Positions 8,856 to 17,289 of a DNA stretch of 64,000 nt are shown piece by piece. The position numbers were made by a program, and so were the translations under genes. The stretch lies in assembly GCA_001411745.2 (NCBI GenBank), contig LIQB01000010.1, positions 1 through 64,000 on the forward strand. Reading direction: 5' to 3'. The notes under the pieces are model-generated. The model ran no database searches. It was not told the DNA's origin and was given only the letters and a program-made list of their open reading frames with translations. The stretch is from Psychrobacter glacincola (GTDB taxonomy: Bacteria; Pseudomonadota; Gammaproteobacteria; Pseudomonadales; Moraxellaceae). How positions within the stretch are numbered: the first letter of the stretch is position 1; every line of letters starts with the position of its first letter.

Positions 8856-9560
8856 TTAGAACTTAGCCACTTCTTCAGGTGTTAAAAAGCGACTGTCGCC
8901 TTTCTCTAATCCTTCCAAAGTAATATGACCGACACTGGCGCGATGCAGCTCAACCACTCTATTACCAAAGTAACCCATCATGCGTTTTACTTGATGATAT
9001 TTACCTTGCTCAAGCGTCAAACGTGCATGCGTCTCATCAATGAATTCTAGAACAGCAGGTTTTGTTTCTTCGTGATCGCCTTCTAAAAGAATGCCTTCAG
9101 CGACTTCTTTGACGGCATTGGCTTGCGCCGCTTCATCCATCGCATCTGCTAAAGTCAGCTCATAAATTTTGGCATGTTCATGCTTAGGGCTGGTGACACG
9201 GTGCAACCATTTACCATCATCACTCATCAGTAATGCACCAGTCGTATCAACATCGAGACGCCCTGCAATGCGCAAACTACCAAGCTCTGGCACCGCAATC
9301 AGCTCAGTGACAATTGGATGCTCTTTGACTTTCAGCGTACATTCAAAGCCTTCAGGCTTATGCAATAGAATATAACGACTGCCCGCAGCGACCGATAATG
9401 GCTCGCCTGCCCAAATCACATCATCATTGACCACATCGACGTGGACGCCTGGGTCTTTGATAACCTGATCATTTACTGTCACTTCACCAGCGTGCAGAAT
9501 TTTTTTGGATTCTTTACGCGATAGCTCAGTGGCTTTACTCAAAAATTTATCTAGACGCAT
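8856..9560 (-). CDS. rsuA: 16S rRNA pseudouridine synthase RsuA family
   Basis: It converts a uridine in 16S rRNA (U516 in E. coli) to pseudouridine. An N-terminal S4 RNA-binding domain (MRLDKFLSKATELSRKESKKIL, residues 1-50) precedes the catalytic domain. That domain carries GRLDVDTTGALL with the catalytic Asp, then QGKYHQVKRMM and LHRASVG. At 234 residues it is of the usual RsuA size. RluE and RluF are longer or lack this S4 arrangement, but the paralogues are close, so the exact target is inferred. It is a single gene with its own terminator at 8783-8811. Confidence 0.9.
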   Translation of the reverse strand: MRLDKFLSKATELSRKESKKILHAGEVTVNDQVIKDPGVHVDVVNDDVIWAGEPLSVAAGSRYILLHKPEGFECTLKVKEHPIVTELIAVPELGSLRIAGRLDVDTTGALLMSDDGKWLHRVTSPKHEHAKIYELTLADAMDEAAQANAVKEVAEGILLEGDHEETKPAVLEFIDETHARLTLEQGKYHQVKRMMGYFGNRVVELHRASVGHITLEGLEKGDSRFLTPEEVAKF

Positions 9561-9756
9561 ATATTGCCTACCATTCGTTTGATGATACCTACTTTACCGT
9601 AGCAGCTAACGACATCAGCACTCGCACTGAGCTTGTCCGCTATCTTCATGGGTCAGAAGTGGTACTATAATAAAAAATTAAATGAACACTGCACCCAATG
9701 TGGACGACAGTGAAAGTTAGACAAGTTTACCATATCCAACCTAGACCTGATGAAAT

Positions 9757-10365
9757 ATGAGCTATCAAACGCTAAAACGTGCTGTCACTGCGCGCTTAGA
9801 AATTAAGAAATCTGAATTTATTGCTTACGCTTATCCTGTAACCTCGCGTGAGCAGGCAATGTTTCACGTGGAACAACTACGTGAGCAATATGCCGATGCA
9901 CGCCACCACTGCTGGGCGTATATCATTGGTGACCCCAATAACACCACCAGTGCTGGTTTTGATGATGATGGTGAGCCAAATGGTACGGCAGGTCGCCCGA
10001 TATTAAATGTGTTGCAGCATAAAGCGATCGGTAACGTCATTATCATCGTGGTGCGTTATTTTGGTGGTATCAAGCTCGGTGCTGGCGGTCTAACCCGTGC
10101 TTATGCAGGCGCAGCGCAAGCAGTCGTCGACCAGATGATATTGCTGCCTTATGTGCCGATGGCGCAAGTGCAGATATTGGCAGAGTTTGCGACCGAAGCA
10201 CAATGCCGCTATGTGGTCGACAGTTTAAATGGCAGTATCGATGATGTCGCTTATAGTAAACAAGTGACATTGACTGTTACGATTGCTGAAGCAGATATCG
10301 ACCATCTAAAAGAACGTCTGGCGATGGATGGACGAGTATTAGATGAATCGAAAAAAAATAAATGA
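9757..10365 (+). CDS. YigZ/IMPACT family protein
   Basis: This is a 202-residue member of the UPF0029/IMPACT family. The signature is visible as ADARHHCWAYIIG, then DDDGEPNGTAGRPIL, then VVRYFGGIKLGAGGLTRAYAGAA. A C-terminal DUF1949 domain (LAEFATEAQCRYVVDSL) follows. Family members bind nucleic acid or ribosomes; IMPACT regulates Gcn2 in eukaryotes, but the bacterial role is not settled. No strong ribosome-binding site is visible. The coding sequence contains a consensus parS site at 9860-9875. Confidence 0.92.
   Translation: MSYQTLKRAVTARLEIKKSEFIAYAYPVTSREQAMFHVEQLREQYADARHHCWAYIIGDPNNTTSAGFDDDGEPNGTAGRPILNVLQHKAIGNVIIIVVRYFGGIKLGAGGLTRAYAGAAQAVVDQMILLPYVPMAQVQILAEFATEAQCRYVVDSLNGSIDDVAYSKQVTLTVTIAEADIDHLKERLAMDGRVLDESKKNK
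9860..9875. other. parS site, full consensus
   Basis: TGTTTCACGTGGAACA is the reverse complement of TGTTCCACGTGAAACA, the well-known parS sequence of Bacillus, and fits the general TGTTYCACGTGRAACA consensus at every position. It lies inside the yigZ-type gene. Confidence 0.75.
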
Positions 10366-10483
10366 GTAACCATGCGTTCACTGAGCATTCACTAAATCTT
10401 ATTGGTTTTGATAACTGCCATGGGTATGATAAAGCTCTGATTATTCACAACGATTTTTAATAAACATAAAATAAGACTCATAT

Positions 10484-11548
10484 ATGCCAACCTCAAATTC
10501 GCCAACGTCAAAACCGAGCCAACCCTTCTCTCCAGCGCCTTTTAAACCACCCTTTTGGCTGACCAATCCGCACCTGCAAAGTATCCTTCCTAAGTTTTTT
10601 GCCCCTAAAGCGCCCACTTATCGCCGTGTGGTCGAAAAAGACTCGTTGGATGAAAGTGATATTGCTTATGACTTTTATGATGCGCATCCTATCGCCACCG
10701 TAGAAAACAGCGAGCGTGAACAAACGCCATTAATCGTGCTATTCCACGGTATGGAAGGCAGTAGCGACAGCCATTATGCGCGTGCTTTGGCGCATCAAAT
10801 GCACGCGCAAGGCTGGCACTTTGTGGTGGCGCACTTCCGCAGTTGTGGCGGCATTCCTGCAAATGGACGAGTTTTTTATAATGCGGGTGATACCGATGAG
10901 GTGCATCATGCGCTGCAAAATTTAAGTCAGCAGTACGCCAATATTTATGCGGTTGGGGTGTCACTAGGCGGTAATGCCTTGGCGAAATACATGGGCGAAT
11001 ATGGTGATAAAGCAATCTGCCAAGGCGCTGTGGTCATCTCCGCTCCCGTCGATATGTCATCGGCGGCGCTTAGTATGCACAGCTTTTTGAGCCATCGTAT
11101 CTACACCCCTTATTTGCTCAACCCGATTATCAAAAAAGCCTTAGCCAATGACATCAGCAAAGAGGAGATCGACTCGATCAAAGCGGTCAATCGCATCAGT
11201 GACTTTGACGATATCTTTACCGCGCCGCGTCACGGCTACCGCTCTAACAATCACTACTATCAAGCCTCATCAGCCCTGCCTTATTTGATAAAAGTAACGA
11301 AACCATTGTTACTTATTAGTGCCAAAGACGACCCTTTCCTTGGTTTTACCGCCACGCCAAACGATGTGTCCAACAGTGTCACTATCTTAGACACTGAGCA
11401 TGGCGGGCATGTGGGTTTTATTCGTTATCGCTCTGATAAAGACAAATCGCCGCATCTTTATAAAAAATCAAGATTTGATATCAACTGGATACCTGAAACT
11501 GTCAGTGCTTATTTTAATCATATCGGTGTAACATCTAATAAGCCCTAA
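10484..11548 (+). CDS. YheT-family alpha/beta hydrolase
   Basis: The protein has 354 residues. The N-terminal PFWLTNPHLQSILPKFF is the hallmark of the YheT/ABHD1-3 family. The oxyanion region HGMEGSSDSHYARAL and the nucleophile elbow GVSLGGNAL (Ser) follow. The acid Asp lies in LLISAKDDPFLG and the catalytic His in DTEHGGHVGF. Family members act on lipids or esters, but the bacterial substrate is unknown. The next gene encodes a thioesterase on the same strand 44 bases downstream, so the two may be co-transcribed. The predicted location is cytoplasmic or peripheral membrane. Confidence 0.88.
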   Translation: MPTSNSPTSKPSQPFSPAPFKPPFWLTNPHLQSILPKFFAPKAPTYRRVVEKDSLDESDIAYDFYDAHPIATVENSEREQTPLIVLFHGMEGSSDSHYARALAHQMHAQGWHFVVAHFRSCGGIPANGRVFYNAGDTDEVHHALQNLSQQYANIYAVGVSLGGNALAKYMGEYGDKAICQGAVVISAPVDMSSAALSMHSFLSHRIYTPYLLNPIIKKALANDISKEEIDSIKAVNRISDFDDIFTAPRHGYRSNNHYYQASSALPYLIKVTKPLLLISAKDDPFLGFTATPNDVSNSVTILDTEHGGHVGFIRYRSDKDKSPHLYKKSRFDINWIPETVSAYFNHIGVTSNKP

Positions 11549-11592
11549 AATAAGAATACTCACTTTACCTTTTACTCTTTTGAGATTGCACT

Positions 11593-12135
11593 ATGTATCC
11601 CTTTATCCGTTATGCCAGCACCATCGCCCACGCCGCGCTACAAGTCAAAAAAGGCAATACCTTAACGTTTAAAGATACGAGTGAGATTAGCTTTCGCTGT
11701 CGTCTGACAGATATTGATAATTTCTTAGAGATGAATAATGGTCGCGTACTTACCCTTTTTGATATGGGTCGTACTGACTTCGCGGTGCGTAGCGGACTTG
11801 GACGTCAACTGCTCAAGCAGCGTTGGGGTTTGGTCGTCGCTGGCAGTACCATCCAATATCGCAAACGCATTCGCGCCTTTGATAAAGTCACCATGAAAAC
11901 GCATATCGTCGGCTTCGATGAGCGTTGGATATATATCGAGCAGTCGATGTGGGTAAAGGGCAAACCTTGCTCCTCTGCTCTACTGCGTACGGGCGTGACT
12001 GAAAAAGGTAAGGTGATAGAAACAGCACGTGTACTAGCCTCATTGGGGCAAGCAGATTGGCAGTTGCCACCGAGTGGCTATGTGGCAGAATGGATCATCA
12101 GTGATGCTGATCGTCCGTGGCCACCGCAAAGTTAG
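11593..12135 (+). CDS. hot-dog fold acyl-CoA thioesterase-like protein
   Basis: This 180-residue protein shows the 4HBT/THEM6-type pattern: RCRLTDIDNFLEMNNGRVLTLFDMGRTDFAVR, then VAGSTIQYRKRIRAFDKVTMKTHIVGFDERWIYIEQSM. The DxxxFLEMNNGRYL-like segment is the active-site helix region of these single hot-dog thioesterases. It probably hydrolyses an acyl thioester; the substrate is unknown. It follows the YheT-type hydrolase closely and may form a small lipid-related operon with it. Confidence 0.8.
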   Translation: MYPFIRYASTIAHAALQVKKGNTLTFKDTSEISFRCRLTDIDNFLEMNNGRVLTLFDMGRTDFAVRSGLGRQLLKQRWGLVVAGSTIQYRKRIRAFDKVTMKTHIVGFDERWIYIEQSMWVKGKPCSSALLRTGVTEKGKVIETARVLASLGQADWQLPPSGYVAEWIISDADRPWPPQS

Positions 12136-12318
12136 CATTTATTTTTTAACTTTATTCATAAGTCACAAACACCTATTCACAATCAGTTAACCTTATAACT
12201 ACTATTTCCTAACAATACATTATATAAATACATATATTGAATGTTAGGATAGTAGTGAGCATCATACTCAGCTCAACTAAATACTATCTAATTAAAACAG
12301 TCTTATAAGGAGAATAAT

Positions 12319-12696
12319 ATGGCTAACACGACGGATTATGTCGGTACGTTATTTGATAATAGTGAATCAAATCCAAGCAAAATCACCTTAGCATTTACTA
12401 TGGCAGGTGTCGCACTTAAAAAAGGTCATTCTGCCTCAGTGATATTGATGGTAGATGCGGTACATTTGGCATTGCCCAACGCTTTAGATAACGTCAATAT
12501 TGGCGCGCCATTTGAACCTGCTGGCGAATTGCTAGAAGCCTTTATCGAAAAAGGCGGTCAAGTATTGGTTTGTGGTGCGTGTATGAAGCATAACGGCGTG
12601 GAAGAATCCGCAATTGATAAGCGCTTTGAAGTGATTAGCGGTGATGATGTGGTTGAGCTGCTGATGAATGCGAAAGGGTCGTTGCAGTTGAATTGA
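12319..12696 (+). CDS. DsrE/DsrF-like family protein
   Basis: The 125-residue protein is of DsrE type, a small fold with sulfur-relay members. The conserved stretch GGQVLVCGACMKHNGV carries the Cys pair (CGAC) often used for persulfide transfer in this family. A hydrophobic core (ASVILMVDAVHLAL) precedes it. The start has AAGGAGA seven bases upstream. It lies alone, facing the two-ATPase operon, with which it shares a bidirectional terminator. Actual involvement in sulfur transfer is not shown by context. Confidence 0.8.
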   Translation: MANTTDYVGTLFDNSESNPSKITLAFTMAGVALKKGHSASVILMVDAVHLALPNALDNVNIGAPFEPAGELLEAFIEKGGQVLVCGACMKHNGVEESAIDKRFEVISGDDVVELLMNAKGSLQLN

Positions 12697-12715
12697 TGCT
12701 TAAATCTCAATAATT

Positions 12716-12762
12716 AAAAAGGTCATAACTTAGTCTCTAAAACTGAGTTATGACCTTTGTTT
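12716..12762. terminator. bidirectional intrinsic terminator
   Basis: AAAGGTCATAACTTAG (12718-12733) pairs with CTGAGTTATGACCTTT (12743-12758), a 16-bp stem with one G-T-type pair, flanked by A and T runs. It ends both the DsrE gene and the ATPase operon. Confidence 0.85.
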
Positions 12763-12765
12763 TAT

Positions 12766-14841
12766 CTAAGCATATTTGACACGATACTCTTCGACATTTT
12801 GTAATATTTCATCTACTGTTCCTTGTAACTCTGGACCCATACGCAGATATTCTTGTCGGCGTTCATCTTTGAGTAGAGACACTAGGGCGTAGTAGATAGG
12901 TTTAAACTGCTCTTTTAGATGGATAAATTCATCCATAAGTCCATAAGCTATTTCTAACTGATTCTTCTGAATTAGAAGAACTAGAAAATTTTCAAATAAA
13001 GTTAGGAACATTCCACCTTCCTCAAAGACAAGATTGTTATTTCTTAGTGTCTCTAAACTACTTTCTAAATCTTTGAATTCGTCGAACCATAATTGTATAT
13101 ATGCTTGAAAAGCCATAAATATAGCACTATCAAGCTTTGCTTCTGACGTTGTTTCATTAACTATTATCCGACCAACATTCTTAGAACTCTCATAATCCAT
13201 ATCAACTATGTTTACTAATAGCATTAAACGACTCATTGAAGACTTTGCTGATTCTTGAAGAATATTAGAAATTACTTTGTTCTTTAACTCTTCATCTTCA
13301 TTAAAAAACTCATAAACAACTTCTAATATTATTAAATTTTGAGCAGAACCAATATCTAATTTTAGTACTTCTTCAATATTACGTTTTGCATCCTTATATC
13401 TTTTAAGTTCTATATTTAAAAAACAGTTTTCAAGATTAACTTTATAAACCTCCCATTCTTCAGATCTAATTAAGTTGCTGTAGTATGGTTTTAAGAAAAT
13501 ATTTACGCCCGCCTTTAGAGTTTCGTCTATATGCTCACTGGCTAGCAAAGCGTTTATATATACCTCTTTAGTTCTTTGCAACTTAAAACCGTCAGCACCA
13601 TTTAAATCTATATAAGGTATAGCTATTTCAACCAGCTTTATATTCAACTCATTCTTATCATACCAACTCTCTAAAAATCTTGTAAGCCATAACACACGAC
13701 GCTTGTCATTCTGATTGCCATAGCGCATCAAATACCAAATATTAAAAAACCGCTCTCTAATAATGTAAAGATGATTCTTGGTATTAGTCTCAATTTTATC
13801 GACTATCCATTGCTGTTGTAGCTTTACCAATTGCGCAGATACTGTCTTGCTTGGCAAACGAGTTTGCTCAGAGATTTCCTTGGTACTCATCGCATCCCAG
13901 TTCATAGCGATAGCATGTACAATCGCTTTTTGCTGCCGTGATAAATCATCCATCCGATGTTTATATAAAGGTGTCGTTTTATCTATGGTTTCTTCTAAAT
14001 AAGCATAGCTACTCTCTTTTGCACCTTCCATAATGATTTGGAACAATAGTACGATAGTACGAGGTACACCATCCGTTAAGCGCCTGACTGCTTCTATACG
14101 TTCAGGATGCTCAGTAATGATTTCTTCAATCGTTTTCACTGCTTCTTCACCAGTTTGTTTCGCCAGAGAGCGTAACAACTCGTGCATTTCGTCTTCACTG
14201 ATTGGTTTTAAATTAACCAATTTAAAGAATTGATAAAAGGGCGCTGCACCGTCAAAATGTGCTTCCAGCAACTGACTGGAACCACCAATTAGACGAATGT
14301 GTGGATGTAAACTCAGTACTTCACGAAGCTGTGCATGTTCAATGTCATCAAAATCTTTAAATAACTCTCCTAAATTATCAACGAAGACGATTATTTTTTG
14401 CTTATTTTTAACTAAATGGCTTTGTATCAATTCCCAAGCAATTTCGGCACTGTCATCTAAACTTGAGACTTGCTCAAATAGTTCCGTGTATATATCAGCA
14501 CTTTGCTCTGCAAGCTTTTCAGTAATACGTAACCAAAAAGTGAATAGTGACAAGATGCCATACTCTTCTTCATTGAGTAGAATAGGAATTAACCAGCTAT
14601 TTAACTCTTCATCTTCACCCACTTCATTTGCTAGGCGTGATAACAGTGTTGTCTTGCCAGCGCCACGTACACCTTGGATAAGATAATGTGTCTCGGGCTT
14701 CGCCATTGACCCTTTTTGAATATCTTTCCAAATTCGCTGATACTCTTTTTTACGTATGCTAAAACCTGCTTTTAACAGCTGGGCATCTATATTTTGCGTG
14801 TTATAAAGCAAGACTGAATGACTTTTCGTATTATTTTCCAT
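12766..14841 (-). CDS. STAND/AAA-type ATPase with winged helix and helical C-terminus
   Basis: This 691-residue protein has an N-terminal P-loop (GVRGAGKTTLL, about residues 58-68) and Walker B (KIIVFVDNLGE). A sensor-like RLIGGSS follows, as in archaeal-type STAND ATPases. A winged helix comes next at about 315-350 (MSTKEISEQTRLPSKTVSAQLVKLQ). The last 300 residues are helical and TPR-like (YKVNLENCFLNIELKRYKDAKRNIEEVLKL). The architecture of switch, wHTH and scaffold suits a signal-responsive regulator or defence ATPase; the function is unknown. It starts 11 bases inside the preceding ATPase gene, so the two are translationally coupled. Base composition is visibly more AT-rich than in the neighbouring housekeeping genes, which suggests acquisition. 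Confidence 0.75.
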   Translation of the reverse strand: MENNTKSHSVLLYNTQNIDAQLLKAGFSIRKKEYQRIWKDIQKGSMAKPETHYLIQGVRGAGKTTLLSRLANEVGEDEELNSWLIPILLNEEEYGILSLFTFWLRITEKLAEQSADIYTELFEQVSSLDDSAEIAWELIQSHLVKNKQKIIVFVDNLGELFKDFDDIEHAQLREVLSLHPHIRLIGGSSQLLEAHFDGAAPFYQFFKLVNLKPISEDEMHELLRSLAKQTGEEAVKTIEEIITEHPERIEAVRRLTDGVPRTIVLLFQIIMEGAKESSYAYLEETIDKTTPLYKHRMDDLSRQQKAIVHAIAMNWDAMSTKEISEQTRLPSKTVSAQLVKLQQQWIVDKIETNTKNHLYIIRERFFNIWYLMRYGNQNDKRRVLWLTRFLESWYDKNELNIKLVEIAIPYIDLNGADGFKLQRTKEVYINALLASEHIDETLKAGVNIFLKPYYSNLIRSEEWEVYKVNLENCFLNIELKRYKDAKRNIEEVLKLDIGSAQNLIILEVVYEFFNEDEELKNKVISNILQESAKSSMSRLMLLVNIVDMDYESSKNVGRIIVNETTSEAKLDSAIFMAFQAYIQLWFDEFKDLESSLETLRNNNLVFEEGGMFLTLFENFLVLLIQKNQLEIAYGLMDEFIHLKEQFKPIYYALVSLLKDERRQEYLRMGPELQGTVDEILQNVEEYRVKYA

Positions 14842-16020
14842 AACGAATCCACCAGCGTTTTAGGAGAGGAGAGGTAAATTGATAGGTACTATCATCAGGT
14901 TGATAGAGGTAACCATCGTGTAGCAGGCAGTTAATGACATACCTACTATCCACTTGGTCTTTAAAGTCAGCCTGCTGTGATAGGTTAAATAACTCGCCAT
15001 AAACCACACTGTTATTTACTTGGCTTACCAAGTCTAGAACTTGTTGGGCATAAGAACGCTCAATTTTTTCTAGTCGGTTTAATCTATCACGCCAATGAGA
15101 AAAGACGGTTTTCATTGCTGGACTAAACAAATTATCGATAGCTACTTTTACATCGTTATGTTCGATTTGGCGTTCTTCTTCATCAAAAATTTCAATAAGC
15201 TGCTCACATACCAACCCTAAATAGTAGGGCATATTCCAACCTACTTCATCAATAATTGCTTGCTTAGTCTCCATATCTAGAATAACTTCTGAACAATGCT
15301 TATTAATGTAAAATTCTATAAATTCTAATGCTCGATCGTCTTTAAAAGGACGAACACTCATAGTCACTAGCATATTAATCAAGTCAGTAACTGCCAACTT
15401 TTCTGCTAATGTGTCTAACCCTATTGACCCTGTTAAGATAAACTGAACTTTCTCGTTGAACTCAGGGTCTTGACATAGTGCACGAATACCAGATAAAAAC
15501 TGCTCTACACCTTTTTTGCCCTGTTCATTAAATATCTTTTCTAGTACATCAGGGAATTCATCAATCGCAATAATGATAGTCTCTTCACTCAATTTCAGAC
15601 TCTCATACAATACATCTCGAATCATCTCATGAGTAATGATTTTGGTAACGCTCTGTTCTTTACTCATCCCAACTTCAATATTTGCTGGACTAACTGATAG
15701 GCTAAAATTTATGCTTTTTGCCCACTCTACAAGTTTGCCCTTTATCTTGTCAGATTTTTTTATGTGATTGGACTTATATATTTCACGTAACATTTTTTGA
15801 TAAAAACTCTGCTCGTTATCACAAGCTTGTACGAAAACATATATAACAGCGTATCCTAATTTAGGCTGATCTTTAATATGAGTAATCAGTGAAGACTTTC
15901 CCACCCGTCTAGGTGCAAGCAATAAAACATGAGCACCATCTGACAAGTGTCTCCATAGTTTTTTTCATCAGCAGGTCTTGGAAAGTAATTATCGCCTGTC
16001 GCTATGTTTCCTGTGCTCAT
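14831..16020 (-). CDS. AAA-type ATPase, split by a -1 frameshift at an A7 run
   Basis: The conserved N-terminus MSTGNIATGDNYFPRPADEK starts at ATG 16020, behind GGATGAGAG. The ATPase body (LWRHLSDGAHVLLLAPRRVGKSSL onward) continues in the -1 frame. The switch point is an A7 run at 15959-15965 (minus-strand codons GAA AAA AAC). Unshifted reading stops after 44 residues. With the shift the protein is about 395 residues: P-loop APRRVGKSSL, Walker B IIIAIDEFPDVLE, and sensor FILTGSIGL. A winged-helix-like C-terminus ends in YQFTSPLLKRWWIRYGK. Translation from TTG 15946 alone would lack the NYFPRP element. The gene overlaps the next ATPase by 11 bases. It may be a fresh one-base deletion or a recoding site. 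Confidence 0.75.
15959..15966 (-). other. candidate slippery site A-AAA-AAC
   Basis: On the minus strand the upstream frame reads GAA AAA AAC, so the heptamer A AAA AAC is in exactly the phase needed for a -1 tandem slip. The next codon after the slip (CTA) opens the frame that encodes the rest of the ATPase. Confidence 0.45.
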
Positions 16021-16036
16021 CTCTCATCCAATTATG

Positions 16037-16107
16037 ACTACAAGTTTATAGTCATAATAATTAACTACAAAATCGTAGTCAAATATTTTAACTACAAAAT
16101 CGTAGTC
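16037..16107. repeat. three 27-bp-spaced palindromic repeats (operator or iterons)
   Basis: ACTAC begins at 16037, 16064 and 16091, exactly 27 bases apart. Each is answered by TAGT/GTAGT after about six bases: the second and third copies read ACTACAAAATCGTAGTC, and the first is ACTACAAGTTTATAGTC. They sit directly upstream of the two-ATPase operon, between it and the divergent nitronate monooxygenase gene. Regular spacing near helical repeats suggests a cooperative repressor or activator site. No regulator gene adjoins. Confidence 0.8.
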
Positions 16108-16220
16108 AAAATCCATCACCCTATTCAGCAACTAAATAAACACTATCCAACATACTCATTGCTTACCTCTGTTAAAGTAAGTGAGATAAAAAACCTAACA
16201 AAACAAAAAGGACGCCAGTC

Positions 16221-17264
16221 ATGACCTTACTGAATACCCTTAATCTGACCCATCCCATCGTGCAAGCACCGATGGCAGGCGCAACCATCCCTGAGCTGGC
16301 AGCGACAGTGAGTAACTTTGGTGGACTGGGTTCATTGGGATCGGGCATGACGCCGCCAGAGGTTTTGCATAGCCATATTGACACCATTAAATCGCTCACT
16401 GATCGCCCTTTTATGATCAATCTGATGGTGCTCTCTGAGCAGGACTCCACGACCTTTGATACCGAAATCCCTGCTTGGCTAAGTCATTACTATCAAGAAA
16501 ACAATATCGAATGTGCGCTACCTGAACGCCCAGCGCTAAGCTTTTTAGATCAGCTGCAAGTGCTCTACGACAATCCAGTCGCCGTCGCTAGCTTTACCTT
16601 TGGTATTATTAGCGCCAAGCAAGTTCAGCATCTACAAGGTCTAGGCACGCGCGTCATCGGTACTGCCAATCATCCATTAGAAGCAAAAGCATGGAGCGAT
16701 ATTGGTGCTGATGCGGTATGTGTGCAAGGGGTCGAAGCGGGTGGGCATCGCGGTGGCTGGCTCGCGCAAAGTGAAACCGATCCATTGGGATTATTGACGC
16801 TAATTAGTCAAACGCGCGCGTGTACCGATATTCCATTAATTGCAGCAGGTGGCATCATGACTGGTCAAGATATCAAAGCAGTGCAAACGGCTGGCGCTGA
16901 GCTGGCGCAAATCGGAACGGCTTTTTTGACCACAGATAAATGCGGTATTAATGATATTTATAAACAAGCACTACTTGATGCTAGTGAAGATAAGCGCAGT
17001 ACTGAGACACGCTTAACGAGACTGTTTTCAGGTAAGCAGGCTCGTGGTTTATTAAATGATTATTTGCGTGATTTTGCTCGCTTTGAAAGCGCGCATGAGC
17101 TACCGCCCTATCCACAATTGAATGCGATGACCAAATTTTTGCGTGGCCATGCGACCAATAATCTTGACCCAGAGTATCAGTCTTTATGGGCAGGACAAGG
17201 CGTCGCTTTGGTCAGACAAGAGCGCACGATTGAGTTACTAGAACGCTTGGTCAAAACGTTATAG
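16221..17264 (+). CDS. nitronate monooxygenase family flavoprotein
   Basis: The 347-residue FMN-binding TIM-barrel protein belongs to the 2-nitropropane-dioxygenase family. Visible signatures are HPIVQAPMAGATIPELAATVSNFGGLGSLG at the N-terminus, GADAVCVQGVEAGGHRGGW (the flavin and catalytic-His region) and PLIAAGGIMTGQDIKAVQTAGAELAQIGTAFL (phosphate binding). It oxidises alkyl nitronates with oxygen in characterised relatives and may detoxify propionate-3-nitronate. AAAGGA precedes the ATG. It is a single gene, divergent from the ATPase operon and convergent with the racemase gene. Confidence 0.9.
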   Translation: MTLLNTLNLTHPIVQAPMAGATIPELAATVSNFGGLGSLGSGMTPPEVLHSHIDTIKSLTDRPFMINLMVLSEQDSTTFDTEIPAWLSHYYQENNIECALPERPALSFLDQLQVLYDNPVAVASFTFGIISAKQVQHLQGLGTRVIGTANHPLEAKAWSDIGADAVCVQGVEAGGHRGGWLAQSETDPLGLLTLISQTRACTDIPLIAAGGIMTGQDIKAVQTAGAELAQIGTAFLTTDKCGINDIYKQALLDASEDKRSTETRLTRLFSGKQARGLLNDYLRDFARFESAHELPPYPQLNAMTKFLRGHATNNLDPEYQSLWAGQGVALVRQERTIELLERLVKTL

Positions 17265-17289
17265 GCTTAAATATTTTTATCAGTCCGCG

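Noticed and set aside
16037..16107. BlaI/CopY-type operator or CRISPR array
   Set aside because: BlaI sites have arms closer together (ACTACA-N2-TGTAGT), while these have a six-base gap. There are no unique spacers of CRISPR length and no cas genes.
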